A stretch of 18,668 bases of DNA from an uncultured Bacilli bacterium (GCA_934153655.1 CAKPFH010000030.1:1-18668), one strand, 5' to 3'; positions 1 through 6,846 are shown, numbered from the stretch's first letter. Numbers and translations: made by a program. The notes: generated by a model from the letters alone, not told the origin.

Positions 1-50
1 TTTATTATAAAGTATTTTTGTGTCTAATAAAGTCGTATTATGTAAACTAT

Positions 51-98
51 AAAAAACATGATTAAAAATTACAGATAAACTGTAAATCTAATCATGTT
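51..98 (-). terminator. Two-tier hairpin terminator of dispersed repeat copy A
   Basis: An outer 10-bp stem (55-64 with 89-98) encloses an inner 6-bp stem (69-74 with 80-85, loop 75-79). On the minus strand it ends in a T run (complement of 51-56), so it should terminate transcription coming from the small minus-strand ORF at 143-232. The same two-tier structure recurs at 18381-18431 with a different inner loop. Confidence 0.6.
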
Positions 99-142
99 AT
101 TAAGTATCATTTATTTGATTGACTTCCTTTATATATAAGGAG

Positions 143-232
143 TTATAGGGTATTTCTACCCCCCCCCCATGTAAAGTTTTGTAAAGCTAGGAATTGATTA
201 GTTGTAAAGCAATTATTAATAAATTTAATCAT
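143..232 (-). CDS. Putative 29-residue microprotein with G-tract (copy A)
   Basis: Not recognised as any known family. ATG at 232 follows an AAAAGGAG ribosome binding site (10-nt spacer). The frame encodes 29 residues with a central FTTNQFLALQNFTWGGG segment and stops at 143. Copy B carries the same core (FTTNQSLTLQNFTWGGG) behind the same ribosome binding site. Several of the few differences are synonymous or conservative, which favours translation. The WGGG stretch is encoded by ten G. Loss of one G would open a longer frame reaching the terminator hairpin, with a tail resembling the corresponding frame of copy B. The product could be phase-variable or a leader peptide, or the ORF could be incidental. 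Confidence 0.4.
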   Translation of the reverse strand: MIKFINNCFTTNQFLALQNFTWGGGRNTL

Positions 233-338
233 TTAAAATCAACTCCTTTTAAAATTTGCGAATTATTTTGTACTTTTTATAATTCTCATATCATGATAAA
301 ATCATATCATTTTCTTTTATTTTTTTCAAGAGGTATAT

Positions 339-367
339 TTGCAATTATTACTATTTTATGGTATAAT
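339..367 (+). promoter_or_regulatory. Sigma-A promoter of the VanY-like gene
   Basis: TTGCAA (339-344), 17-bp spacer, TATAAT (362-367). The predicted start near 374 leaves a short leader carrying GGGGG (381-385) just ahead of the ATG at 391. Confidence 0.75.
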
Positions 368-390
368 ATGCATGTTTTCTGGGGGTATAT

Positions 391-1374
391 ATGTTTACAT
401 GTAATAATTATGCTTTATTAACTTTTACTTATTATTTAAAAATTATAATAGCTTCTTGTATGACTATTATTCCCTTTATTTACTTTGAAAAAACTTTTAT
501 TACTTTAATTAAATATAAAAAGAAAAATGGTTTTATTAATAAATATTTTATAAAAAAACAAATTAAATTTTTAAGTCATTCCTTTATTATCTTTTTCTTA
601 GCTTTTGTTTTACATAGTACTTTAAATAAAGATAGTAATGTTTGTTATACATATGCTAGTCCTACAGTATATAAACAATATATTAATATGTATAATTCTT
701 TAAAAGATAAAGATTTATCTAAAAATGTTAAAAATACTTATTTAGAAAATACTATTATTATAGCTTTAAATAATACTAATACTAAAGAAATTATTGAAGA
801 GATTGAAGATGAACCTATTATTGAAGAACCAGTTGTTATTGAAAAAACTTTAGATTTACATGAAAATGATCCTAATAAAAGAAATAGTGTATATGTAATC
901 GATGGAGTTTTTTACTATCCTCAATATAGATATGGTAATTATAGTACTTATTCTGGTACAGCCTGTTCTAATAATTTAGAAAGAGATGGTTATAATAATC
1001 CATATGGTTATAATAATTATTTTTATACAAGATTAAGTACTTTTATTGAAGAAGCAAGTAAAAATGGTTATAAAATAACTATGAGTAGTCAAGGATGTAG
1101 AACTTATAATACTCAAGTTAATTATTATAATACTATGACAAGAGGAAGAGCTGCTCCTCCTGGATATTCTTTACACGGTTTTGGAATTGCCTCTGATTTG
1201 GAATTTTATCATAGTGATGGTAGTGTTTGTGGTTATGGTAGAAATGATTATAACTGTCCTAGTATGGGTTGGGCTCATAATAATGCTAGTAAATATGGTC
1301 TTACCTTTCCACTTTTAAATGCAAGTTACAGAGAAGATTGGCATATTGAACCAATTAATAAAGCAAAATATTAA
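391..1374 (+). CDS. Membrane-anchored D-alanyl-D-alanine carboxypeptidase (VanY-like, peptidase M15)
   Basis: Predicted to trim the terminal D-Ala of peptidoglycan stem peptides outside the membrane. The 327-residue protein has two N-terminal hydrophobic stretches (about 9-32 and 57-78), an acidic linker rich in Glu, Ile and Pro (about 130-155), and a C-terminal M15 domain. The zinc ligands fit the family pattern: His262 and Asp269 in SLHGFGIASD and His318 in EDWH, with Glu315 as the catalytic base. Start 391 is chosen because a sigma-A promoter and a GGGGG ribosome binding site lie directly upstream. An internal ATG at residue 24 would remove most of the first hydrophobic stretch. The first of the two membrane segments is unusual for the family. 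The stop overlaps a terminator shared with the convergent lipid kinase gene. Whether the substrate is a D,D- or L,D-peptide cannot be told. Confidence 0.85.
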   Translation: MFTCNNYALLTFTYYLKIIIASCMTIIPFIYFEKTFITLIKYKKKNGFINKYFIKKQIKFLSHSFIIFFLAFVLHSTLNKDSNVCYTYASPTVYKQYINMYNSLKDKDLSKNVKNTYLENTIIIALNNTNTKEIIEEIEDEPIIEEPVVIEKTLDLHENDPNKRNSVYVIDGVFYYPQYRYGNYSTYSGTACSNNLERDGYNNPYGYNNYFYTRLSTFIEEASKNGYKITMSSQGCRTYNTQVNYYNTMTRGRAAPPGYSLHGFGIASDLEFYHSDGSVCGYGRNDYNCPSMGWAHNNASKYGLTFPLLNASYREDWHIEPINKAKY

Positions 1375-1403
1375 AGAATGATTAACGGTAAATCATTCTT
1401 TTT
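1373..1403 (+). terminator. Shared bidirectional terminator
   Basis: A perfect 11-bp stem (1373-1383 with 1391-1401) with a 7-nt loop is followed by T residues on the plus strand. The stem contains the stop codons of both convergent genes (1372-1374 plus, 1382-1384 minus). Confidence 0.8.
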
Positions 1404-2212
1404 ATTTTATCAGGTATTTGATTAGTAACTATTAATTTTCTAGGCATGACTTCAAAAGTAAAATTTGTATCTTTAAAAGCTTCTCCATCGGCCTGACATA
1501 TAATTGGAAATTTACTACTAACTTTTAAATTAGAAATATTAGTTAATTCAACTTGTTTATTATCCATATGTTTTCCTTTAAATATTTCAAGAAAACATTT
1601 TATCATTTGTAAATTAGTTAAATCAGTTGCTTTAAAACAGTTAAACATCCCATCATCTAAAGTATAATAAGGATTAATAGGTACTCCATTACCATAATAT
1701 TTACCTTTACAAATAGCTAAAATATTTATTAATTCTTTTTTATCTTCAATAGTAAGCTCTTCTTTTTCGTATTTAAGTAAAGTTTTTATAATATTTCTTG
1801 GATATTTTAAAAAACTATTTTTATCTTGATTAACTTGATTAACAATATCAGCATCTACTCCAAGAGAAGCAATATTTATAAATTTACGTTTATTAACTGC
1901 ACCTACATCAACTTCTTGTTCATTTATATTTTTTATTACACGATAATAATCATTACCAGAACCCAATGGTACTACATGGAGTTTTGAATTTGATCCATAT
2001 ATTCCATTTACAACTTCATTTAAGGTGCCATCTCCTCCTACACTATAAACAAGAGAATTAGGATATTTCTTTGTTACCTCTTGTAAAAAAGTAATTGCTT
2101 CTCCCTTATTTTTAGTAACATGTATTAAAGTATCTTCTAAACTCATTAAACTTGGTATTAAATCTAATCCTTTTTTATTACCTGCTTTTGGATTAATTAT
2201 AAATATATTCAT
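1382..2212 (-). CDS. Diacylglycerol kinase family lipid kinase (DAGK catalytic domain)
   Basis: Members phosphorylate diacylglycerol or related lipids with ATP, feeding phosphatidic acid back into membrane lipid synthesis. The 276-residue length is near that of compact bacterial DgkB/YegS-type enzymes. The nucleotide-binding motif GGDGTLNEV lies at 59-67, the second family motif PLGSGNDYYR at 82-91, and the N-terminus starts with the typical IINPKAGNKKG. The C-terminal half has the usual beta-rich fold, including CQADGE. ATG 2212 has a GAGGTG ribosome binding site 6 nt upstream. The gene is monocistronic: a terminator sits 40 nt upstream (2255-2284) and the convergent VanY-like gene lies downstream. 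The exact lipid substrate (diacylglycerol, undecaprenol or sphingoid base) is not decidable from sequence. Confidence 0.88.
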   Translation of the reverse strand: MNIFIINPKAGNKKGLDLIPSLMSLEDTLIHVTKNKGEAITFLQEVTKKYPNSLVYSVGGDGTLNEVVNGIYGSNSKLHVVPLGSGNDYYRVIKNINEQEVDVGAVNKRKFINIASLGVDADIVNQVNQDKNSFLKYPRNIIKTLLKYEKEELTIEDKKELINILAICKGKYYGNGVPINPYYTLDDGMFNCFKATDLTNLQMIKCFLEIFKGKHMDNKQVELTNISNLKVSSKFPIICQADGEAFKDTNFTFEVMPRKLIVTNQIPDKIKRMIYR

Positions 2213-2254
2213 TTTGCACCTCTTTCATTTATTATATATAAAATTTAATAAAAT

Positions 2255-2284
2255 AAAAAGCCTCATAAACATAAGTTTACAAGG
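2255..2284 (-). terminator. Rho-independent terminator upstream of the lipid kinase gene
   Basis: Minus-strand stem of 10 bp with two wobble pairs (2275-2284 with 2261-2270, loop 2271-2274), then CTTTTT (complement of 2255-2260). It closely resembles the terminator at 2476-2505 in sequence, not only in shape, suggesting a local duplication. Confidence 0.65.
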
Positions 2285-2349
2285 TAGTAAATTAATATAA
2301 CTAAAATTTAGATATTTTTTTATGTTAAAAGCTATAAAATAAAGATAAC

Positions 2350-2427
2350 AAAAAAGGAATAACTTTAAAAGTAGAATTAAGTATTCCTTTCAAACAATAG
2401 TAAGAGTGGTAAATAACCACTCCTCCA
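2350..2427 (-). ncRNA. Candidate small RNA of about 78 nt with own promoter and terminator
   Basis: A consensus -35 TTGACA and a TAATAC -10 (2434-2462) predict a minus-strand start near 2427. The transcript would hold a 7-bp hairpin (GAGTGGT/ACCACTC, 2405-2423), a short linker, and a terminator hairpin whose 9-bp stem (2382-2390 with 2353-2361) extends past a one-base bulge and ends in T6. It lies in the gap between rpsI and the lipid kinase gene, with separate terminators on both sides, so it is probably an independent RNA. A 12-codon ORF starting ATGGAGGAG at the transcript start is possible but has no room for a ribosome binding site. I do not recognise the family. Confidence 0.5.
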
Positions 2428-2433
2428 TTAATA

Positions 2434-2462
2434 GTATTATCACATTTAATGAATTTTGTCAA
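2434..2462 (-). promoter_or_regulatory. Sigma-A promoter of the candidate small RNA
   Basis: Minus-strand TTGACA (2457-2462), 17-bp spacer, TAATAC (2434-2439). No long ORF follows; the next event is a hairpin-terminator unit. Confidence 0.6.
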
Positions 2463-2475
2463 AATTATATGAAAG

Positions 2476-2505
2476 AAAAACCCCATAAACATTGAGTTTA
2501 TGAGG
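2476..2505 (-). terminator. Terminator of the rplM-rpsI operon
   Basis: Minus-strand 10-bp stem (2496-2505 with 2481-2490, loop 2491-2495) followed by TTTTTC, 20 nt beyond the rpsI stop. Confidence 0.85.
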
Positions 2506-2524
2506 TAAATTTTTAAGTAAATTC

Positions 2525-2938
2525 CTAACGTTTACTAAATTGTGGAGCACGACGAGCCTTTTTAAGACCGTATTTTTTACGTTCTTTAACTCTTGGATCA
2601 CGAGTAATAAATCCAGCTGCTTTTAAAGATTTTCTTAAACTGTTTTCACTATCTTTACTAGTAGTTGCATCATATTCAAGTAATGCTCTAGTAATTCCTA
2701 AACGAATAGCACCTGATTGTCCTCTAAATCCTCCACCAAATGTAGTTACTTCAACATCAAATAATTCTTTAGTATTAGTTAATACTAATGGTTGTTCTAA
2801 ATCCATTACTAATGTTTCAAATGGAAAATATTCACGAACATCACGTCCATTTACTGTAATCTTACCAGTACCATTAACTAATTTAACTTTTGCTATACTA
2901 CCTTTTCTTTTTCCAGTAGCTAAGTATTCTTTTGCCAT
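2525..2938 (-). CDS. rpsI: 30S ribosomal protein S9
   Basis: Small-subunit protein whose basic C-terminal tail reaches the P-site tRNA. The 137-residue sequence begins with the family's GKRKGSIAKV pattern, has GGGFRGQSGAIRLGITRAL near 68-86, and ends in the conserved KKYGLKKARRAPQFSKR tail. Its ATG at 2938 follows an AGGAGG ribosome binding site. It lies 12 nt after rplM, the usual gene pair in bacteria, and is presumably co-transcribed from the rplM promoter and controlled by the same leader. A strong terminator follows. Nothing is missing or odd. Confidence 0.98.
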   Translation of the reverse strand: MAKEYLATGKRKGSIAKVKLVNGTGKITVNGRDVREYFPFETLVMDLEQPLVLTNTKELFDVEVTTFGGGFRGQSGAIRLGITRALLEYDATTSKDSENSLRKSLKAAGFITRDPRVKERKKYGLKKARRAPQFSKR

Positions 2939-2950
2939 CTTATTATCCTC

Positions 2951-3382
2951 CTATTTAATTTCTATTTGAGTAGGTTTTTGTGCCATATGAGGATGAGTTT
3001 CACCTTCATAAACAAATAACTTTTTACCCATAGCTCTTCCTAAACGATTATGAGGTAGCATTCCTTTAACTGCCCTTTCAATCATTTCAATTGGATAATT
3101 TTCACGCATTTCTTTTGCATTTCTTTCTCTTAATCCTCCTGGATACATAGAATGATTATAATACATCTTATCATTCAACTTATTTCCAGTTAAATTAACT
3201 TTCTTAGCATTAATAATGATAACATAATCACCACAATCAACATTTGGTGTATAAGTTACTTTATGCTTTCCTCTTAAAATATGAGCTGCACGTGTTGCAA
3301 CACGTCCTAGTGGTTCATCCTTAGCATCAATTATATACCAAGAACGAACTACATCTTCTTTTCTTTGTATAAAACTTTTCAT
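2951..3382 (-). CDS. rplM: 50S ribosomal protein L13
   Basis: Early-assembling large-subunit protein that binds 23S rRNA. The 143 residues match the usual length. Family signatures visible are WYIIDAKDEPLGRVATRAA at 15-33, the GDYVIIINA strand, the YNHSMYPGGLRERNA segment and the VKGMLPHNRLGRAMGKKLFVY block near the C-terminus. ATG 3382 follows an AGAGGAG ribosome binding site. It is the first gene of the rplM-rpsI operon, behind a perfect sigma-A promoter and a structured leader of about 60 nt that resembles the L13 autoregulatory leader of Bacillota, in which L13 is thought to repress its own mRNA. Confidence 0.98.
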   Translation of the reverse strand: MKSFIQRKEDVVRSWYIIDAKDEPLGRVATRAAHILRGKHKVTYTPNVDCGDYVIIINAKKVNLTGNKLNDKMYYNHSMYPGGLRERNAKEMRENYPIEMIERAVKGMLPHNRLGRAMGKKLFVYEGETHPHMAQKPTQIEIK

Positions 3383-3445
3383 ATATTCTCCTCTTTCCTA
3401 AGTTTTGTGTTCCCACCACAAAACAATCCGGGAATCAATGTACCG
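3383..3445 (-). promoter_or_regulatory. L13-type ribosomal protein leader
   Basis: The transcribed leader of rplM has an 8-bp hairpin (GTTTTGTG/CACAAAAC, 3402-3409 with 3417-3424, 7-nt loop GTGGGAA on the RNA). A G/C-rich stretch upstream (CGG near 3445 and CCCGG near 3430) could form a second helix. Position, size and a hairpin just before the ribosome binding site agree with the L13 leader RNA known in Bacillota. The match is from memory, not a covariance search. Confidence 0.6.
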
Positions 3446-3451
3446 ACATAG

Positions 3452-3480
3452 ATTATACCTAAATACTGTCTAAATGTCAA
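3452..3480 (-). promoter_or_regulatory. Sigma-A promoter of rplM-rpsI
   Basis: Perfect consensus on the minus strand: TTGACA (3475-3480), 17-bp spacer, TATAAT (3452-3457). The expected start is near 3445. Confidence 0.9.
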
Positions 3481-3517
3481 CATTTTTTTGCACAAAATTC
3501 CTTGATTTTTCTAGTTT

Positions 3518-4156
3518 CTACATATGTTTTTTCTTAATTTTAGGTTTTGTATAAGAAATACCTAAATAAGTATCTTTAACACGGTTAAAATCAACTACAC
3601 CATCAGTCTTTTCAGCAAACATACTTAACTTTTCAATTTTTCTTGATTTATCAACATCATGAATATTTCCTGTTACTCCAAGACAAACATTATTACCTTT
3701 TTCAGCTATTTTTATTAAATCCAAAATATCTAAATAATCATAGGGATTATGATTCATAAAATAATTTAAATCATATATTGTAATATTATGTCCATGTCCT
3801 AAATCAACTAATAAATTATTATTACTTATATTTTCTAGCTTTACATTACCTTGAAAAATATTTCTATCTTTATCATCAAAAGTTTTAGCAAATGGTGTAA
3901 CTAACACTAATTTAGGTGTTTTCTTAGATGATGCTGTATCAAATTTACCTTTTCCTATTTCAATATTAGTATTACTAGAATCAAAAATACCATGATATTG
4001 TAAAAATATTCTATATAACTCTAATTGATGATATAATTGCTCAGTTATATAATGATAAAATTCTTCTTTATTTGCATCACTATCTAATTTAAATTTCATA
4101 TTACCAAGAATATCTTGATATTGTTTTAATAACTTTTTAATATATCTTTCTATCAT
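3518..4156 (-). CDS. Protein of unknown function in a HAD-nucleotidase operon
   Basis: No family recognised. The 212-residue protein starts at ATG 4156 behind GGGGG (4162-4166, 5-nt spacer); a TTG 12 nt further upstream is less likely because it would place the G run inside the gene. It has a helical, charged N-terminal part (about 1-65), then an alpha/beta-looking part with strands such as KLVLVTPFA, NLLVDLGHGHNITIYDL and NVCLGVTGNI, and a lysine-rich tail. There is no signal peptide or membrane segment, so it should be cytoplasmic. It follows the HAD-like gene by 19 nt and is presumably co-transcribed, so a shared nucleotide- or phosphate-related job is possible but unproven. No clear terminator follows. 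Confidence 0.7.
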   Translation of the reverse strand: MIERYIKKLLKQYQDILGNMKFKLDSDANKEEFYHYITEQLYHQLELYRIFLQYHGIFDSSNTNIEIGKGKFDTASSKKTPKLVLVTPFAKTFDDKDRNIFQGNVKLENISNNNLLVDLGHGHNITIYDLNYFMNHNPYDYLDILDLIKIAEKGNNVCLGVTGNIHDVDKSRKIEKLSMFAEKTDGVVDFNRVKDTYLGISYTKPKIKKKHM

Positions 4157-4175
4157 TTTAACCCCCAAAATAGTA

Positions 4176-5012
4176 TTATTTTTTAATTAATTTTTTAGTA
4201 CTTTCTTCATTACATATAGGATTTGCTCTTAAATACTTAATTAATTCTAAACTTCTTTTAATTAATCTCGGATCAAGAGAACTTATTTTAGTTATTCTAT
4301 CAATATCATCTTCATTAGGAGCATGACCTGTAGGTAAGAAACGAATATCTGTTCCCCCGTAATTTCTCCAATCACGACAATTTCTTTTACTATTATCAAT
4401 TAAAACACAATTAGTTAAACTATCAATTTGTAAATTAGTAAGTAAATGTTTAGCTTTACTACTTATTTCACTTTTTCCTACTTCAACATGAAAAGGTAAA
4501 GTCATAATACCATCTATTTTTGGAGTATGTTCATATAATCTTTCGGTTTTTATTATACCTTCTCTTTCTGGATTACAATGTGATAAATAAATATAAAATT
4601 CATTATCTTCACGATTTCTTAACATTTGATTCATATAAGGAATTGATTTATTCAATAAATTTTCATCTACATATACACTATTATAATTAATTCTTGGATA
4701 ATCAATTTTTCTAAATGATCCATCAAATTGTTCTTCATAATAAGGTGTTTCTTCTAAAATAGCATTTAAAATCTTAAATGATTTTTCCATTTCTTGAGTA
4801 GAGTCTTCTGATGGTTCTCTTGCAATTTCTTCACGATAAAAAGTTGTAGCTCTTTTATCTATCTCTCCTAAAATTCTTTGCATAACTGGATCTGTATCAT
4901 AAACAACATCATCAACATCAATTGCATATAAAGTATAATCTCCTTTACATTTTTCAATCCTACTTCTTAATTTTTTTAATCTTTCTAAATTAAATCTTTC
5001 TAAATTATCCAT
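4176..5012 (-). CDS. HAD-superfamily hydrolase, 5'-nucleotidase-like
   Basis: Probably a phosphatase of the haloacid dehalogenase superfamily, nearest by eye to the 5'(3')-deoxyribonucleotidase (NT5C) type. Motif I is AIDVDDVVYDTDP (about 30-42), with the nucleophile Asp and the Asp two residues later. Motif II is the Ser of YLSHCNPERE, followed by a Lys-containing KTERLYE helix. Motif IV is VLIDNSKRNCRDWRNYGG, with one Asp and an Asn where many HAD enzymes have two acidic residues. At 278 residues it exceeds the usual 180-200, with a helical N-terminal extension and a longer insert after motif I. ATG 5012 follows GGAGGG. It is the first gene of the operon from the promoter at 5121-5149. The substrate is inferred only. 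Confidence 0.65.
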   Translation of the reverse strand: MDNLERFNLERLKKLRSRIEKCKGDYTLYAIDVDDVVYDTDPVMQRILGEIDKRATTFYREEIAREPSEDSTQEMEKSFKILNAILEETPYYEEQFDGSFRKIDYPRINYNSVYVDENLLNKSIPYMNQMLRNREDNEFYIYLSHCNPEREGIIKTERLYEHTPKIDGIMTLPFHVEVGKSEISSKAKHLLTNLQIDSLTNCVLIDNSKRNCRDWRNYGGTDIRFLPTGHAPNEDDIDRITKISSLDPRLIKRSLELIKYLRANPICNEESTKKLIKK

Positions 5013-5120
5013 ATACCCTCCTACTTAATTAAATTATTGCTAATTCAAAAAAATGTATTAAAATTACTATACTAATAACTAATATAATAAAACTACCTTG
5101 TTATCCCATTAAGTGTGTAT
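5013..5120 (-). promoter_or_regulatory. Leader of the HAD operon, about 100 nt
   Basis: The untranslated leader between the promoter and ATG 5012 is long for this genome. I see no stable hairpin or known riboswitch in it, only A+T-rich sequence, then the GGAGGG ribosome binding site. Confidence 0.3.
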
Positions 5121-5149
5121 ATTATACCATATTTTAAACTAGATGTCAA
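5121..5149 (-). promoter_or_regulatory. Sigma-A promoter of the HAD operon
   Basis: Perfect consensus on the minus strand: TTGACA (5144-5149), 17-bp spacer, TATAAT (5121-5126). Confidence 0.88.
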
Positions 5150-5398
5150 AAATTAACTTGATTTTTTAAGTAATTAAAACTAATTTAACCTTAATAGTAT
5201 TTGAATATAAAGATTTAAAAAACAAAATTTTTAGAAAATAAAAAAAATAGTTAAAAACCTAAAAAATGCTTTAAAAATCATTTAAAACAATAAAAATTAA
5301 GATTTTAACCATATAAAAATACTAATAATTAATAAAATTACTAATAATTTTAATAAATTTAATACTTTTTAAGAATAAAATTAAAGATAAAATAATAT
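5150..5398. other. A+T-extreme intergenic spacer
   Basis: About 250 bases without an ORF, between the end of gpr and the HAD operon promoter. G and C are nearly absent. It contains short repeats such as ACTAATAAT twice near 5320-5350. No convincing terminator with a G/C stem follows gpr, and I see no other defined feature. Confidence 0.5.
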
Positions 5399-6385
5399 TT
5401 ATTTTCTATTTATACTATTAATAGCACTTGATAATAATTTACCAAATTTTTCTATAATAAAATCTATTTCTTTAGTTGTTACAATTAAATTATATCCAAT
5501 GGGATTTAAGGTTTCATAAATTAAATCTTTTAAAGTATTATCATCTAAAGTACCTATTAATCCTAAAAGTTCTTTTTTTTCTTCAAAAGTTAAATCATTT
5601 TCTTCATTTAAATAATTAATATTACTACTTGGAACAAATTTATCTTTTTGATAATTATTTTTATGATAACTTATTTTTTTTATTAAATATTTTATTGTAT
5701 CATTTACAATTACAATACTAGATACAACTGTTGGTACTCCTATTGCTATAACAGGAATATTAATAGTTTTTTTAGATATTTCTACTCTTTTATTACCTAT
5801 TCCTGCTCCTGGATGAATACCTGTATTGGTTATTTGAATTGTTTTTAACATTCTAGAAACATCATTTGAAGCAAGGGAATCTATAACAATTAAAAAGTTT
5901 GGCTTAGTTTCTTTTATAACTCCTAAAATTATATCTTTAGATTCAATACCAGTATTACCAAATACATTAGGTTCTAATATTGAAACATTACGATAACCTA
6001 TTACTTCATCTAATAAATATATATGTCTTGTTACTACTATATCTTTTAAAGTTTCATATCCAAGAGAATCAGGAGTTGATTTATTATTACCAAGACCTAT
6101 TATTAAAACTTTATCATTTTTTTTGATTTTAGTTAATTTTAATATTCTTTTCAATTCTTTTATTAATACTTTTAAAACATTTTCATAATTAACTTCATCT
6201 GTTATATCATTAAAACTAATAGTTATGTAATCACCTTTTTTATTATTATAATTATCTTTAATTAATTTTATATAAGATACATCTATATTATTTTCTTGAT
6301 AATTTTCAATTATATTATCATATGTATTATTTTCAATTATTAAATCAGATCTAATATCATATTTACTTAAATCTATTTCATGCAT
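5399..6385 (-). CDS. gpr: Spore germination protease GPR (peptidase A25)
   Basis: GPR degrades the small acid-soluble proteins that coat spore DNA at germination; it is made as an inactive zymogen in the forespore. The protein is 328 residues from ATG 6385, shorter than the roughly 370 of Bacillus. The N-terminus MHEIDLSKYDIRSDLIIE matches the family's pro-region and mature start. The aspartates of the A25 active site are visible as Asp106 in TPDSLG and Asp169 in VIDSLAS. The rest (NTGIHPGAGIGNKR, PVIAIGVPTVV) is strongly conserved. An upstream in-frame extension to 6679 is rejected because it runs antisense through rpsT and lacks family sequence. The start has a GGTG ribosome binding site. 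It diverges from rpsT. Its presence implies sporulation ability or recent ancestry of it. Confidence 0.93.
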   Translation of the reverse strand: MHEIDLSKYDIRSDLIIENNTYDNIIENYQENNIDVSYIKLIKDNYNNKKGDYITISFNDITDEVNYENVLKVLIKELKRILKLTKIKKNDKVLIIGLGNNKSTPDSLGYETLKDIVVTRHIYLLDEVIGYRNVSILEPNVFGNTGIESKDIILGVIKETKPNFLIVIDSLASNDVSRMLKTIQITNTGIHPGAGIGNKRVEISKKTINIPVIAIGVPTVVSSIVIVNDTIKYLIKKISYHKNNYQKDKFVPSSNINYLNEENDLTFEEKKELLGLIGTLDDNTLKDLIYETLNPIGYNLIVTTKEIDFIIEKFGKLLSSAINSINRK

Positions 6386-6399
6386 AAAATCACCACTTA

Positions 6400-6429
6400 T
6401 AGTATGCATTATTTTCAAAAAAATATTGC
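6400..6429 (-). promoter_or_regulatory. Possible forespore (sigma-G/F) promoter of gpr
   Basis: Minus-strand CATACTA (6400-6406) fits the CATNNTA -10 of forespore sigma factors, with GCAATA (6424-6429) 17 bp upstream as a loose -35. This agrees with known sigma-G control of gpr in Bacillus. The leader would be only about 8 nt, a point against it. The -35 overlaps the rpsT -35 on the other strand. Confidence 0.35.
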
Positions 6430-6454
6430 TTTTTAAATAAATATTTGTTATTAT
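6426..6454 (+). promoter_or_regulatory. Likely sigma-A promoter of rpsT
   Basis: TTGCTT (6426-6431), 17-bp spacer, TATTAT (6449-6454). An overlapping TATAAT at 6452-6457 has a 20-bp spacing to the same -35. Confidence 0.5.
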
Positions 6455-6482
6455 AATAGTGATTTTGAAAAGAGGTGAAAAA

Positions 6483-6746
6483 ATGCCAAACATTAAAAGT
6501 GCTAAAAAAAGAGTATTAACTAGTGAAAGAAAATGTAATGAAAATACTTTAGTAGATTCAAGAATGAAAAATTCTATTAAAAAATTAGAAAAAACTGTTA
6601 AAGAAGGAAAAAAAGAAGAAAGTAAAGAATTATTAAAAACTACTTTCAAGAATATTGATAAAGCACAAGATATTAACATAGTTCATAAAAATAAAGCAGC
6701 TAGACTAAAATCAAGATTAACTAAAACTGTTAATAATATGGAATAA
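6483..6746 (+). CDS. rpsT: 30S ribosomal protein S20
   Basis: Primary 16S rRNA-binding protein of the small subunit. The 87-residue protein begins MPNIKSAKKRVLTSERK, typical of S20, and is all helical, lysine-rich and of normal length, ending in NKAARLKSRLTKTVNNME. ATG 6483 follows AGAGGTG (6471-6477), a clear ribosome binding site; the frame upstream to 6459 is not used. It is monocistronic, with a T-rich hairpin terminator. gpr reads divergently; in Bacillus gpr and rpsT are also neighbours and divergent, so the arrangement is ancestral. Confidence 0.97.
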   Translation: MPNIKSAKKRVLTSERKCNENTLVDSRMKNSIKKLEKTVKEGKKEESKELLKTTFKNIDKAQDINIVHKNKAARLKSRLTKTVNNME

Positions 6747-6749
6747 ATT

Positions 6750-6771
6750 ATACGTGTAAACGTATTTTTTT
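6750..6771 (+). terminator. Terminator of rpsT
   Basis: ATACGT/ACGTAT stem (6750-6755 with 6760-6765), GTAA loop, then a T run to 6771. Confidence 0.75.
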
Positions 6772-6846
6772 ATTTTATTATAAATATTTAAATTATTTTG
6801 TATTTTTTTATTATTTTTATGATACAATATTAATTGGGTGAGGCTT

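Larger units (their letters stand above)
51..285 (-). repeat. Dispersed element, copy A (hairpin, ten-C tract, small ORF, Shine-Dalgarno)
   Basis: Read on the minus strand, the element consists of a conserved stretch around a Shine-Dalgarno sequence (complement of 243-247), a small ORF, a homopolymer of ten G (plus-strand C159-C168) and a two-tier hairpin terminator. The region around the ORF is nearly identical to copy B at 18381-18604, including three copies of GTAAAG on the plus strand just beyond the C tract. A ten-base G:C run is striking in DNA this A+T-rich. No transposase is nearby. Whether it is a microgene family, a non-autonomous repeat or a recombination site is not settled. Confidence 0.7.

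Noticed and set aside
194..421. 75-residue plus-strand ORF
   Set aside because: Overlaps the repeat and the VanY-like promoter, has no ribosome binding site and no family-like sequence.
5150..5398. Replication origin or centromere-like site in the A+T-extreme spacer
   Set aside because: No DnaA-box clusters or regular iterons visible; composition alone is not enough in such an A+T-rich genome.
6386..6679. N-terminal extension of gpr
   Set aside because: Runs antisense through rpsT, lacks GPR family sequence; ATG 6385 has a ribosome binding site and the conserved MHEIDL start.
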